DNA of 64,000 bases from Cohnella baijiui. Lineage in GTDB: Bacteria > Bacillota > Bacilli > Paenibacillales > Paenibacillaceae. The notes under the pieces were generated by a model that ran no database searches, was not told where the DNA came from, and was given only the letters and a program-made list of their open reading frames with translations. Position numbers and translations under genes: made by a program. The stretch lies in assembly GCF_020731285.1 (NCBI RefSeq), contig NZ_JAJFOW010000001.1, positions 186,001-250,000 of the forward strand, given 5' to 3'. Every line of letters starts with the position of its first letter. Positions within the stretch are counted from its first letter, which is position 1. Positions 7,516-15,579 of the stretch are shown piece after piece.

Positions 7516-9642
7516 TTAATCATTCTGGTGCTTGTTCTTGCGCTTCTCCTCCTCCCGCTCTTTCTGCCGTTTCTTCTCCTCTTTCTCCCGCTTCTTCTCT
7601 TCCTTCTCCAGCTCTTTCTGGCGTTTGCGTTCTTCCTTGGAGAGCGCTTTGTCCGGTTTATCGTCCGTTTTTCCGGTGTGACCCGGTCCGCCCGGCGATG
7701 TGCCGGAATCCGGCTTGCGGAAGGCGGTCGTCGGAACATCCGCCAGCGCCAAATTCATCATCTCCCGGAACACCATCGCGGGATACTGCCCGCCCGAGGT
7801 CGTGAGATAATGCCCGGCGTCCGTCTCGTCATACCCCATCCAGACGGCGCCTGCCAGCTCCGGCGTATATCCCGCAAACCAGGCGTCTTTGGCGCCGCCG
7901 GACACGCCCCGGAAAGCCGCCGTGTCCGGCAGTTGGGTCGTTCCCGTCTTGCCCGCCGTCGGACGGTCCATCGCCGCTTTGGTCCCCGTCCCTTCCTGGA
8001 CGACGTCCATAAGCAGTTGGGTCATGGTATAGGCATGTTCGGGCGACATGACGTCGATCGCTTCTTGCTCGGCTTCGGCCAGCGTCCGACCGTCCGCATC
8101 GGTAATCTTCACGATCAAATGTGCGGGTCGAAGCGTTCCGAGATTCGGAAATACGCTGTACGCCTGAGCCATTTGCAGCGGCGATACGCCCCGGGAGAGT
8201 CCGCCAAGGGCGAGCCCCAGATTGTCGTCCCCTTCGTGCAAGGGAACGCCGAGGCGCTGCACGAACGACTTGCCGGTTCCCAGACCGATCTCGTTCAGCA
8301 GCCACACGGCCGGAATGTTCCACGAACGGACGACCGCTTCGCGGAGCGACACCTGTCCGCGCGTCGCGTGGTCCCAATCCTGCGGCCGGTAGCCGCCGAT
8401 GTCGAGCGGCCCGTCGTAGAGCGTCGACGAAGGCGTATATCCCTTTTCCAGCGCTGGCGCGTACACCATGAGCGGCTTGAAGATCGAGCCGGGCTGCCGC
8501 TCCAGCTGCGTTGCGTGATTGAAGCCTCGATACACATGCTCGCCGCGCTGCCCGACGAGCCCTCGCACGCCGCCCGTCGCCGGATCGACCAAGACGGCGC
8601 CGCTTTGCACAATTCGGCCGCCTTGGCTCTGCGGGAACAGCGCGTCGTTCGCGTACGTCTTCTCGATCGCCTGCTGGACGACCGGATCGAGCTCCGTGTA
8701 GATTTTCAGGTCGCCCGCCAGCAGCTGCCGTTCGGTAAAACCGTACTTCTGGATCGCTTCGTCGATGACCGCGTCAACGTAAGAAGCGTAACGACCGAGC
8801 AGACCGTCGCCCTCGGGCTTCTGCGCCAGAACCCGGATCGGCTCCGCCGCCGCCGAGGAATACTGCTGTGCCGTGATGTAATCATCGTCCTTCATGAGCT
8901 TCAAGACGAGATTGCGACGCTCGAGCGCCAGCTCTTTGTCCCGGTACGGCGAGTATCGGCTCGGGGCTTTGGGGAGCGCCGCGAGGAGCGCGCATTCGGC
9001 GAGCGTGAGATCGATCGGCTCTTTGCCGAAATAGCGCTGGGCCGCCCGTCGGATGCCCCACTGTCCTTCCCCGAAGTAGATTTGGTTCAAGTACATTTCC
9101 AAAATCTGATCTTTGTCGTAGGACGCTTCGATCTTGAGCGCATAGCTGGCTTCCGTCAGCTTGCGGGACAACGTCTTCTCTCCCGAGAGAAAAACGTTCT
9201 TCGCGAGCTGCTGCGTGATCGTGCTTCCCCCTTCGGCGCTGCCGCCTTCTTTGGCGTTGCGGAAAGCGGCTCTGAAGATGCCGAGCGCGTCTACGCCGGT
9301 ATGCTTGTAAAAGCGCTTGTCCTCGACGGCGACGATCGCCTGTCGCATCGCGGCGGGCACCTGCTCCAGCGGGACCGGATCCGTCTTGACCGAGGTGATC
9401 CGCGAAGCCGTCTCGCTATGGATATCCATCATGAGCGTCGGCGACTTGACCGGTGTCGCCAGCTTGCCGATATCGAGCGAGCGAATCCAGACGTACGCCG
9501 CGACGATCCCGACGACGATCACGACAAACAGCCCGAGCGCCGTCCATCCGGCCCATCTGAGAATGCGCCGGCGCCTCTTTGGTGCCCGGGTCCGTTCTCT
9601 GCCGGCGGTTTGCGGGATCGATTCCCGATTCGATACGTTCAT
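7516..9642 (-). CDS. Class A penicillin-binding protein (PBP1A family)
   Basis: A 708-residue bifunctional peptidoglycan synthase. A basic cytoplasmic tail and one membrane anchor (about residues 31-52) precede a glycosyltransferase (GT51) domain with EDKRFYKHTG (catalytic Glu107) and GGSTITQQLAKN (138-149). The transpeptidase domain has SxxK at Ser386-Lys389, SWN at 440-442 and KTG at 565-567, so both activities appear intact. The C terminus is an unusual Lys/Glu-rich repetitive tail of about 50 residues, probably wall- or membrane-interacting. The start is the ATG with GGAGGAG five bases upstream, 22 codons inside the open frame. It is a single gene. Confidence 0.93.
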   Translation of the reverse strand: MNVSNRESIPQTAGRERTRAPKRRRRILRWAGWTALGLFVVIVVGIVAAYVWIRSLDIGKLATPVKSPTLMMDIHSETASRITSVKTDPVPLEQVPAAMRQAIVAVEDKRFYKHTGVDALGIFRAAFRNAKEGGSAEGGSTITQQLAKNVFLSGEKTLSRKLTEASYALKIEASYDKDQILEMYLNQIYFGEGQWGIRRAAQRYFGKEPIDLTLAECALLAALPKAPSRYSPYRDKELALERRNLVLKLMKDDDYITAQQYSSAAAEPIRVLAQKPEGDGLLGRYASYVDAVIDEAIQKYGFTERQLLAGDLKIYTELDPVVQQAIEKTYANDALFPQSQGGRIVQSGAVLVDPATGGVRGLVGQRGEHVYRGFNHATQLERQPGSIFKPLMVYAPALEKGYTPSSTLYDGPLDIGGYRPQDWDHATRGQVSLREAVVRSWNIPAVWLLNEIGLGTGKSFVQRLGVPLHEGDDNLGLALGGLSRGVSPLQMAQAYSVFPNLGTLRPAHLIVKITDADGRTLAEAEQEAIDVMSPEHAYTMTQLLMDVVQEGTGTKAAMDRPTAGKTGTTQLPDTAAFRGVSGGAKDAWFAGYTPELAGAVWMGYDETDAGHYLTTSGGQYPAMVFREMMNLALADVPTTAFRKPDSGTSPGGPGHTGKTDDKPDKALSKEERKRQKELEKEEKKREKEEKKRQKEREEEKRKNKHQND

Positions 9643-9738
9643 ACTTTCTCCTCCTGCTGCATCTCTCGTTGAATCATCTATTGTAATATAAACGGGATTC
9701 GAATGCATGCAACAGCGCGACCGGTTCGCCCCGAAACA

Positions 9739-9780
9739 GGCAAAAGGACCCGCGGATCGCGGGCGATCCGGGCGGGTCCT
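9739..9780 (-). terminator. Terminator of the opuC/TIR operon
   Basis: AGGACCCGC pairs with GCGGGTCCT around an inner GGATCG/CGATCC stem with a two-base bulge. On the minus strand it is followed by TTTTG, 32 bases after the TIR-like gene. This places the TIR-like gene inside the operon. Confidence 0.75.
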
Positions 9781-9811
9781 CTTTCGTAATCGGCCGTTAG
9801 GCCGGCGCGCT

Positions 9812-10246
9812 TCAGCCGAACCTGGCGAGACGCTTTATAGCGTTAACGATCTCATCGGCCTGCCAGCCGACGACGGCGTCGGCGTTTTGCCGGACGATCA
9901 TCGACGTCATGGAAGGCTCGAAGCGTTCGATGGCGATGAGCGGCTTGTTCACTTCTTCTTTGCAGGCGATGATCTCTTTGTTGATCCAATTGCTGTACGC
10001 GGGATAGACACCCGCGAGGAGAAGAACCGCGTGGCAATGCTTCATCCTTCGCCGGATCGCCTCGTAGAGCTCGCGCTCGCGCCCCGTCGCAGACAGAGAT
10101 TCGTCTGCAGAGGGCGGCGTTCCCGCGAACCGGAACCCTTCCCGGCCGCCGAGGAGCGTCCGCAGCTCCCGGTACGCTTCCTCATGACTCCACGTTCGGC
10201 TGAAATACAGCTGATACAGCGGGGATCGATCCCTGTTCAAGCTCAC
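9812..10246 (-). CDS. TIR-like (MTH538/ThsB-type, DUF1863) domain protein in the opuC operon
   Basis: A 144-residue single-domain protein. LYFSRTWSHEEAYRELRTLL opens like a TIR strand and helix. HAVLLLAGVYPAYSNWINKE (about residues 72-91), then KPLIAIERF and VVGWQADEIVNAIK, match the MTH538 TIR-like family that includes the Thoeris sensor ThsB. Glu91 sits where TIR NADases carry their catalytic Glu. There is no signal peptide or membrane segment. The GTG start is 14 bases past the opuCD stop, with AGGAG overlapping that stop, so translation is probably coupled. No ThsA, Sir2 or SLOG partner is visible. Whether it makes a nucleotide signal, binds one, or only scaffolds is open. Confidence 0.72.
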   Translation of the reverse strand: MSLNRDRSPLYQLYFSRTWSHEEAYRELRTLLGGREGFRFAGTPPSADESLSATGRERELYEAIRRRMKHCHAVLLLAGVYPAYSNWINKEIIACKEEVNKPLIAIERFEPSMTSMIVRQNADAVVGWQADEIVNAIKRLARFG

Positions 10247-10260
10247 GATGGACGACGCTC

Positions 10261-10944
10261 CTAGGTGTGGACTTTGGCTTGTCGGCGGCGTCCCAGCTTC
10301 AGTTTGTCCTGCAGCCTGCCCAGCAGCAGATCCGCCAGAATGGCGAGCAGCGCGGCCGGGATCGCACCCGCGTAGATTTTCAAATTGTTGCGCATGTTCA
10401 GCCCGGCGTAGATTTCCCGGCCGAGCCCTTCCCCGCCGATAAGCGGAGCGAGCGTCGCCACGCCGATGGCGATGACGGCGGCGAGCCGCAAGCCCGCCAT
10501 GAGGAACGGCAGCGACAGCGGGAGCTGTACCCTGAGCAGCAGCTGCCACATGTTCATGCCGACGCCGATGCCGGCCTCGTTCACGCCTTGGTCGACCTGC
10601 TTCAGGCCGACGTACGTATTGCGGATGATCGGCAGCAGCGAATAGAGGAACAGGCTGAACACGATCGTCTTGAAGCCCAGCCCGAGCACGATCATGACCA
10701 GCGCCAGCAGGGCCAGGCTGGGCAGCACCTGGATGACGTTGGCGGCCGTCAGAATCCAGGGCGCGAGCTTCTCTTTGCGCGCGCAGAGGACGCCCAGCGG
10801 GACGCCGACGACAAGCGCCAGACCGAGACCGCTAAACACCATGACGAGGTGCCCCCAGGTCAAGCTGAGCAAGTAGCCGGCATGATCCTGCATGTAGCGC
10901 AGCCAATCCATGACGCCTTGCGATTCGTTTGTCATCGTACTCAC
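10261..10944 (-). CDS. opuCD: Osmoprotectant ABC transporter permease (OpuCD-like)
   Basis: A 227-residue inner-membrane permease with about five to six membrane helices and the BPD-type signature GVGMNMWQLLLRVQLPLSLP followed by APLIGGEGLGREI, typical of glycine betaine/carnitine/choline importers. With OpuCB it forms the channel driven by OpuCA. It is separated by 10 bases from the binding-protein gene before it and by 14 bases from the TIR-like gene after it. The ATG used gives MSTMTNES; the fourth codon ATG is an alternative. Confidence 0.9.
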   Translation of the reverse strand: MSTMTNESQGVMDWLRYMQDHAGYLLSLTWGHLVMVFSGLGLALVVGVPLGVLCARKEKLAPWILTAANVIQVLPSLALLALVMIVLGLGFKTIVFSLFLYSLLPIIRNTYVGLKQVDQGVNEAGIGVGMNMWQLLLRVQLPLSLPFLMAGLRLAAVIAIGVATLAPLIGGEGLGREIYAGLNMRNNLKIYAGAIPAALLAILADLLLGRLQDKLKLGRRRQAKVHT

Positions 10945-10954
10945 ATCCCCGGAT

Positions 10955-11869
10955 TTATTTCAGCAGGCCGTTCTGCTTCAAATATTCGACCGCCACTTCG
11001 CGCGGCTCGCGCTTGTTGACGTCGACCTCGTAGTTCAAGGTCGTCATCGTTCCCGCGTCGATCTTGCCGACCAGGAGCGAAACGGCGTCTCCGATCTCCG
11101 GCATCTTCTCCAGCGTATCGTTGCGGATGACCGCCGACGCGTCGTACGGCGGGAAGAACTGCTTGTCGTCTTCCAGCGTCTGCAGGTTGTACTGCTTGAT
11201 GCCGGGGTCCGTCGTGTAGGCGAGGACGACGTCCACCTTCTTGTCGGCGACGGCTTGATAGACGAGGGAGATCTCCATCGGGAACGTGTCGCCGAACTTG
11301 AAGCCGTAAAACTTGGAAAAGGCGCGATAGCCGTCGTTGTCCCGTTCGAGCCAGGACGTGTCTACGCCCAGCTTCAGATCCTTCGCGTGCGCCGCCAGAT
11401 CCGACACCGTCTTCAGGTTGTATTGGTCGGCCAGCTCCTTGCGGACGGTAAAGGCGTACGTATTCTCAAACCCGAACGGGTCGAACCAGTGGAAGCCGAA
11501 GTTTTTGTCAAAGCCTTCCTGCGCCTGGCGGAGCACCTCCGCGCGGTCCTTCGTATCCTCGATTTTGAAGTGGCCGTTGAAAATTTCGCCGGTATACAGC
11601 GTCGCCATCTGAATCTCGTTGCTTTTCATCGACTTGATGACGATCGGGCTCGCGGCCAAATCCGGCAGGATCTTGACGGAAATGTCCGTCCGGTCCTCGA
11701 TCAGCGCCTTGTACATCTCCGCGAGAATCTTCGGTTCGGTATACGTCTGCGTTCCGATCGTCAGCGACGTCGAGGAACCGCCTCCGCTTCCCCCTTTTCC
11801 TCCGCAGGCAGACAGAGCGAGCGACAACGACAGAACGGCAGTAAGAGCGACAAATTTACGATTACGCAT
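10955..11869 (-). CDS. opuCC: Osmoprotectant-binding lipoprotein (OpuCC-like)
   Basis: A 304-residue substrate-binding lipoprotein. After RNRK and a hydrophobic stretch comes the lipobox LALSACGG, so it should be lipid-anchored on the outer face of the membrane. The mature part is the OpuAC/ProX-type fold for quaternary amines (IGTQTYTEPKILAEMYKALI near the start, WFDPFGFENTYAF in the middle, aromatics suited to a cation box). The start is the ATG with AAGGAGGAATTT upstream, 16 codons inside the longer frame. It delivers ligand to the OpuCB/CD permeases. Confidence 0.92.
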   Translation of the reverse strand: MRNRKFVALTAVLSLSLALSACGGKGGSGGGSSTSLTIGTQTYTEPKILAEMYKALIEDRTDISVKILPDLAASPIVIKSMKSNEIQMATLYTGEIFNGHFKIEDTKDRAEVLRQAQEGFDKNFGFHWFDPFGFENTYAFTVRKELADQYNLKTVSDLAAHAKDLKLGVDTSWLERDNDGYRAFSKFYGFKFGDTFPMEISLVYQAVADKKVDVVLAYTTDPGIKQYNLQTLEDDKQFFPPYDASAVIRNDTLEKMPEIGDAVSLLVGKIDAGTMTTLNYEVDVNKREPREVAVEYLKQNGLLK

Positions 11870-11926
11870 AAATTCCTCCTTGGACAAGCTTGAATGTCGA
11901 AGATGAGATAAGATCATTTCGTTGAT

Positions 11927-12610
11927 TTAAACGTAGGACGTTTCTCGGGTGACGGTTCTCGCTTTGCGCGTAAACCGTTTTTCCAAAGCGCCGAGCAGTC
12001 TGTCGGCTACCAAGGCGAGGACGATCGCCGCCAGCGCGCCCGTGACGATCAGCTCCTCCTTGTTCACGCCCATTCCCGAGACGATGAGCTGTCCGAGACC
12101 GCCCGCTCCGATCAGCGAGGCGAGCGTCGTCCAGCTGATGATATACACGGTGGTCATGCGGATGCCCGACATGATATACGGAAACGCGAGCGGGAACTGG
12201 ATGGCCAGCAGCCGCTGAACGGTACCGTATCCCATGCCTTTCGCCGATTCGACAAGCGCGGGATCGACCGAGCTGAATCCGGCGTACGTGTTGCGCAGAA
12301 TGGGCAGGATCGCGTAGAGGAAAAGCGCGAAGATCGCGGGTTTCACGCCGATGCCGAGGAGCGGGATGAGGATCGCCAGCAGGGCGAGGCTCGGCACCGT
12401 TTGAAAGATATTGGCGATCGTGAACACGAGCGTGTGCAGCCATCGGATGCGGTTGCTCGCGAGCAGCATCCCGAGCGGGATGGCGACCAACGAGCCCAGG
12501 GCGATCGCCGTCGCGGAGATCGTCAAATGCTCCAGCGCCGCCGTGCCGATGTCCGCGTAGCGGTCCCGCCAGAAGTCGGCGTAGTTGGCCAACCAATCAG
12601 ACCGCAACAT
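11927..12610 (-). CDS. opuCB: Osmoprotectant ABC transporter permease (OpuCB-like)
   Basis: A 227-residue permease paralogous to OpuCD, with the same helices and the coupling region KGMGYGTVQRLLAIQFPLAF followed by ASLIGAGGLGQLI. It overlaps the end of the ATPase gene by 14 bases, showing translational coupling, and is followed after 57 bases by the binding protein. The gene order ATPase, permease, binding protein, permease is that of the Bacillus subtilis opuC locus. Confidence 0.9.
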   Translation of the reverse strand: MLRSDWLANYADFWRDRYADIGTAALEHLTISATAIALGSLVAIPLGMLLASNRIRWLHTLVFTIANIFQTVPSLALLAILIPLLGIGVKPAIFALFLYAILPILRNTYAGFSSVDPALVESAKGMGYGTVQRLLAIQFPLAFPYIMSGIRMTTVYIISWTTLASLIGAGGLGQLIVSGMGVNKEELIVTGALAAIVLALVADRLLGALEKRFTRKARTVTRETSYV

Positions 12611-13757
12611 GATTCGATTCTCCCGTTCGATCCGACGCGTACATTCCCGCCATATGGCTGACGACGGTCCCCCTCGTGATAAGGCCGACGAATTGCCCGT
12701 CTTCCCGCACGACCGCCAGGTTCGACAGCTGATGCTCGCTCATGAGCTGCAGCGCCACCGATAGCGATGTTCCCGTCTGCACGACGTGTTCCACGGGCTT
12801 CATCACGTCGGCGACCGTCTTGCTCTCTTCGCCGAACTGATCAAGCACGCGGTAAATGGACACGGTCCCCTGTAGCCGGTTGTTCTTGTCGACGATCAGC
12901 AGCGAGTCGACGCGCCGCTTTTCCATCATCTTCACGGCCTCGGCCAGGCCGCGCGTCGGCGACGCCGTCGCGGGATGCTCGACCATCACCTCGTCGACGG
13001 TCGGCAGCTCCTCCGCCGTCTGTTCGCCGGCCATCCGTTTTTTGCCGATGAAGCTTTTGACGAAGTCGTTGGCGGGATGGCGCAGGATCTGCTCGGGCTT
13101 GCCGGTCTGGACGATCGCCCCGTCGCGCATGAGCACGATCGTATCGCCCAGCTTGATCGCTTCGTCCATGTCGTGCGTGACGAACACGATCGTCTTGCGC
13201 AGCTCCTGCTGCAGCCGGATCAGCTCGTTCTGCAGCTGCTCCCGGCTGATCGGGTCGAGCGCGCTGAACGGTTCGTCCATCAGGATGATGTCCGGGTCGG
13301 CCGCGAGCGCACGGATGACTCCGATCCGCTGCTGCTGGCCGCCGCTCAGCTCTGCCGGGTACCGGTTGCGGTAGATGGCGGGGTCGAGCCCGACGAGCGC
13401 GAGCAGCTCATCCACTCTCCGGTCGGTTGCCTGCCGGTCCCATTTGAGCAGCCGGGGAACGACCGCGACGTTCCGCGCGATCGTCATGTGCGGAAAGAGG
13501 CCGATATTCTGGATGACGTAGCCGATCTTTCGGCGCAGCCGCACCGGATCGGACTTGGCGATGTCCTCGCCGTCGATCCGGATTTGCCCGGCCGTAGGGG
13601 AGATGAGCCGGTTGATCAGCTTCATGGTCGTCGTCTTTCCGCAACCGCTCGGGCCGATCAAGACCGTGATCTCCCCCGCTTGAATCTCCAGATTGATGTT
13701 CTTCAGCACTTCGCGACCGTCGTCGTACGTCTTCTTCACCTCTGTGAATTGAATCAA
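12597..13757 (-). CDS. opuCA: Osmoprotectant ABC transporter ATPase with CBS domains (OpuCA-like)
   Basis: A 386-residue ATPase. Walker A is GPSGCGKTT, the ABC signature is LSGGQQQR, Walker B is IILMDEPFSALD, and the switch is VFVTHD. Two CBS modules follow (about residues 250-375), as in OpuCA, where CBS domains are known in some species to bind c-di-AMP. That fits the BusR-type regulator next door. The preferred start is TTG, with GGGGTGG about five bases upstream; a GTG three codons earlier would have its ribosome site almost touching. It is first in the operon behind a good promoter. Confidence 0.92.
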   Translation of the reverse strand: MIQFTEVKKTYDDGREVLKNINLEIQAGEITVLIGPSGCGKTTTMKLINRLISPTAGQIRIDGEDIAKSDPVRLRRKIGYVIQNIGLFPHMTIARNVAVVPRLLKWDRQATDRRVDELLALVGLDPAIYRNRYPAELSGGQQQRIGVIRALAADPDIILMDEPFSALDPISREQLQNELIRLQQELRKTIVFVTHDMDEAIKLGDTIVLMRDGAIVQTGKPEQILRHPANDFVKSFIGKKRMAGEQTAEELPTVDEVMVEHPATASPTRGLAEAVKMMEKRRVDSLLIVDKNNRLQGTVSIYRVLDQFGEESKTVADVMKPVEHVVQTGTSLSVALQLMSEHQLSNLAVVREDGQFVGLITRGTVVSHMAGMYASDRTGESNHVAV

Positions 13758-13823
13758 GAGAACCACCCCTTCTTGGTACGTTTTTCCCTGCGCTCGGAAC
13801 TTGCGACCCCCAAGTTATTAGTT

Positions 13824-13852
13824 ACTATAACAAAGGGAGAGCGAACTGACAA
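13824..13852 (-). promoter_or_regulatory. Promoter of the opuC operon
   Basis: On the minus strand TTGTCA is separated by exactly 17 bases from TATAGT, about 65 bases before opuCA. This is a good housekeeping-type promoter and the likely target of the neighbouring GntR/RCK_C regulator. Confidence 0.7.
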
Positions 13853-13911
13853 CCTTTATGTTAACGATGAGTTGTATGTATGAATATGGTATTTAACGCA
13901 ATAAAAGAACA

Positions 13912-13939
13912 AAAAGAGGCCGCTTTCGCAAGCAGCCTC
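13912..13939 (-). terminator. Terminator of the BusR-type regulator gene
   Basis: GAGGC/GCCTC and GCTT/AAGC stems with one mismatch flank a TCGC loop. On the minus strand they are followed by TTTTTG. It separates the regulator transcript from the opuC promoter. Confidence 0.7.
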
Positions 13940-13951
13940 GTGAGAATTTTT

Positions 13952-14599
13952 TTAGATTAAAGGTGGTTCTACAGGCGGTGCCGGACGCTGGATAAACGCC
14001 TCCGTGCGGGCTTGAACCTGGCCGTCTCCGACGACGACGAGCACATCGTTCTCCAGCAGGATGACATGCGGCCCCGGCGAGATGGACACCTGCGTTCCCC
14101 GCCGCAATGCGACGATCGTGGCACCCGTATTTTGCCAAAACTGAAGGTTCGCGATCGTCATGCCGACGACGTGCGAACGCTCGGTCACTTTGACCTCGAC
14201 CGGATGGTACGGCTTCAGATTTTGCAGCCGGTCCGACGCGTCGATGATGTTGGAGAGGAGCGCTTCGAACTTTCGGTCGATCTCCTTTTTTTGGACAAGC
14301 AGCAGTTGAAGATCCTGCTTGAGCGAGTAGGCGGACTTCAAATAATTATGTTTCGTAATGTAGTCGTACGCGTTCTGATCCGAGATAATGATAATCTCTT
14401 TGCCCTGGGACACGGAGACGATGTTCTCGTCCTTCAGCAATCCGATCGCCTTGCGGATCGTCTCGGGGGAGACGCGGTACTGGCCGGCTAGCAGCGACCG
14501 GCCTGATATTTTGCTTCTTACGGGAAATTCGCCGCTGACGATGCGCTGGGCGATGTCGAGCGCGATGGATTTGTAGCCGGCATTCTCCATCTCTGGCAT
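13952..14599 (-). CDS. GntR-type HTH plus RCK_C regulator (BusR-like, c-di-AMP sensing)
   Basis: A 215-residue regulator with an N-terminal GntR winged helix (residues 10-75, LAGQYRVSPETIRKAIGLLK), a helical linker likely to form a coiled coil (85-125), and a C-terminal RCK_C/TrkA_C domain (about 132-205, VVGMTIANLQFWQNTGATIV). This is the architecture of streptococcal and lactococcal BusR, which binds c-di-AMP through RCK_C and represses the betaine importer genes. It lies directly upstream of opuC in the same orientation with its own terminator. Control of opuC by c-di-AMP is inference from architecture and position. The start chosen is ATG giving MPEMENAGYK; the second ATG three codons later is possible. 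Confidence 0.8.
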   Translation of the reverse strand: MPEMENAGYKSIALDIAQRIVSGEFPVRSKISGRSLLAGQYRVSPETIRKAIGLLKDENIVSVSQGKEIIIISDQNAYDYITKHNYLKSAYSLKQDLQLLLVQKKEIDRKFEALLSNIIDASDRLQNLKPYHPVEVKVTERSHVVGMTIANLQFWQNTGATIVALRRGTQVSISPGPHVILLENDVLVVVGDGQVQARTEAFIQRPAPPVEPPLI

Positions 14600-14663
14600 G
14601 TGGTTTGACGACCCCTCATTCACGGGTGGTAGGATGATTGGAAAACAAGTCCCAATGTTCCTC

Positions 14664-14692
14664 AGCATACTCGATTTCCATCGCGAAGTAAA
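14664..14692 (-). promoter_or_regulatory. Candidate promoter of the BusR-like gene
   Basis: TTTACT and TATGCT are separated by 17 bases on the minus strand (4 of 6 matches each), about 65 bases before the start codon. Confidence 0.4.
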
Positions 14693-15125
14693 CGGGGCCG
14701 GGACGGGCGTATTTTGCGCGTTTTGTTGACCGTTTTCGAGCGTTGGCCCGCGCTTCTCGCACCCCCTCTCCCTTTCGTTCAGAGGATCAGTGGCGGCCGG
14801 CGCGTATCGCCGTCGGGCAAGCGAGCATGCAGCTTCGCTCAGAGCGTCTGTCCCGCGTAGTGCGGGACGCGGAGATCGACCTGACGATGGGGCTGCTGAG
14901 CCGATCTTCGGACATCCCGCCCCTCCCTTCCGCCGCCAAGCTGTACGCGCACTTGAAGCAATCGCTCGGGACCCCGGAGGTCGGAGCAGCGGCAGCGCGG
15001 ATTCGCCCGCCCGCAGCTTCGTCCATTTGATCCCTGTCGGATATGTGCGAATCGGATGGTGCGAGTGGCTAACGGATGCAGATGACGTTATTTTGCACCA
15101 AAGACCCGTTTGATGACACTGCGGG
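14693..15125. other. Non-coding stretch without a supported gene
   Basis: Open frames exist on both strands because GC is high, including a 95-codon one from 14743 on the plus strand, but none has a convincing ribosome site or recognisable protein. It could hold a decayed gene. I see no RNA gene here. Confidence 0.4.
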
Positions 15126-15374
15126 GAGTTATGCGGAAAAACCGAATAACTCGCAGAAATGTGGCGTGGGACGGGCGAGTTGTGCGGAAAAACCGAATAA
15201 CTCGCAGAAATGAAGCGCGGGACGGGGGAGTTGTTCGGAAAAACCGAATAACTCAAGCCCAAAGTACCGAAGACTCAGTGAGTTATGCGGAAAAACCGAA
15301 TAACTCGCAGAAATGAGGCGTGGGACGGGGGGAGTTGTGCGGAAAAACCGAATTACTCAAGCCCAAAGTACCGA
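15126..15374. repeat. Five-copy array of a 27-bp hairpin repeat at 51-52-bp period
   Basis: Five near-identical 27-bp imperfect palindromes begin at 15126, 15177, 15228, 15280 and 15332. Each reads GAGTTRTKCGG, AAAAA, CCGAATAACTC, so each transcript copy can fold. Copies 1, 2 and 4 are followed by a GCAGAAATG...GGGACGGG linker, copies 3 and 5 by AAGCCCAAAGTACCGA. The linkers repeat too, so this is a composite tandem array and not CRISPR. It is read in frame by the long open frame before the BusR-like gene, but no start site supports translation. Confidence 0.85.
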
Positions 15375-15493
15375 CACTGCGCCGTTTGGCGTAACCGGAT
15401 CCACACGCTCTTATTTAGGACCATATTGGAGTTATCCGGGCATCTGGAATGAATGCGTCTCCTCGATCCGTTACAAGCCAAGTGGAATGTCGA

Positions 15494-15530
15494 ATAAAAA
15501 AAGGATGGCCGCTCTGCGAGCAAGCCATCC
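15494..15530 (-). terminator. Terminator of the ECF sigma gene
   Basis: GGATGGC pairs with GCCATCC; on the minus strand the hairpin is followed by seven T. Between it and the gene the CATCC motif recurs (15536-15542, 15549-15554), giving alternative 3' partners for the same arm. Confidence 0.75.
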
Positions 15531-15579
15531 TGCAACCCATCCTGCAAGCCATCCTTTTTCCTCGTTCCGCTTGGAGCCC

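Noticed and set aside
7384..9672. Long plus-strand open frame (762 codons) opposite the penicillin-binding protein
   Set aside because: It is the antisense shadow of a gene with all catalytic motifs in place; its translation is Arg/Leu-rich and matches no fold.
9812..10246. Complete Thoeris defence system
   Set aside because: Only the TIR-like part is present; no ThsA-type effector (Sir2 or SLOG domain) is encoded nearby.
14743..15030. 95-codon open frame on the plus strand
   Set aside because: There is no credible ribosome site, no recognisable motif, and it lies in a stretch open in several frames because of GC content.
15110..15316. Small protein encoded by the hairpin repeats
   Set aside because: It is a translation of tandem hairpins, without a start site or any resemblance to a protein.
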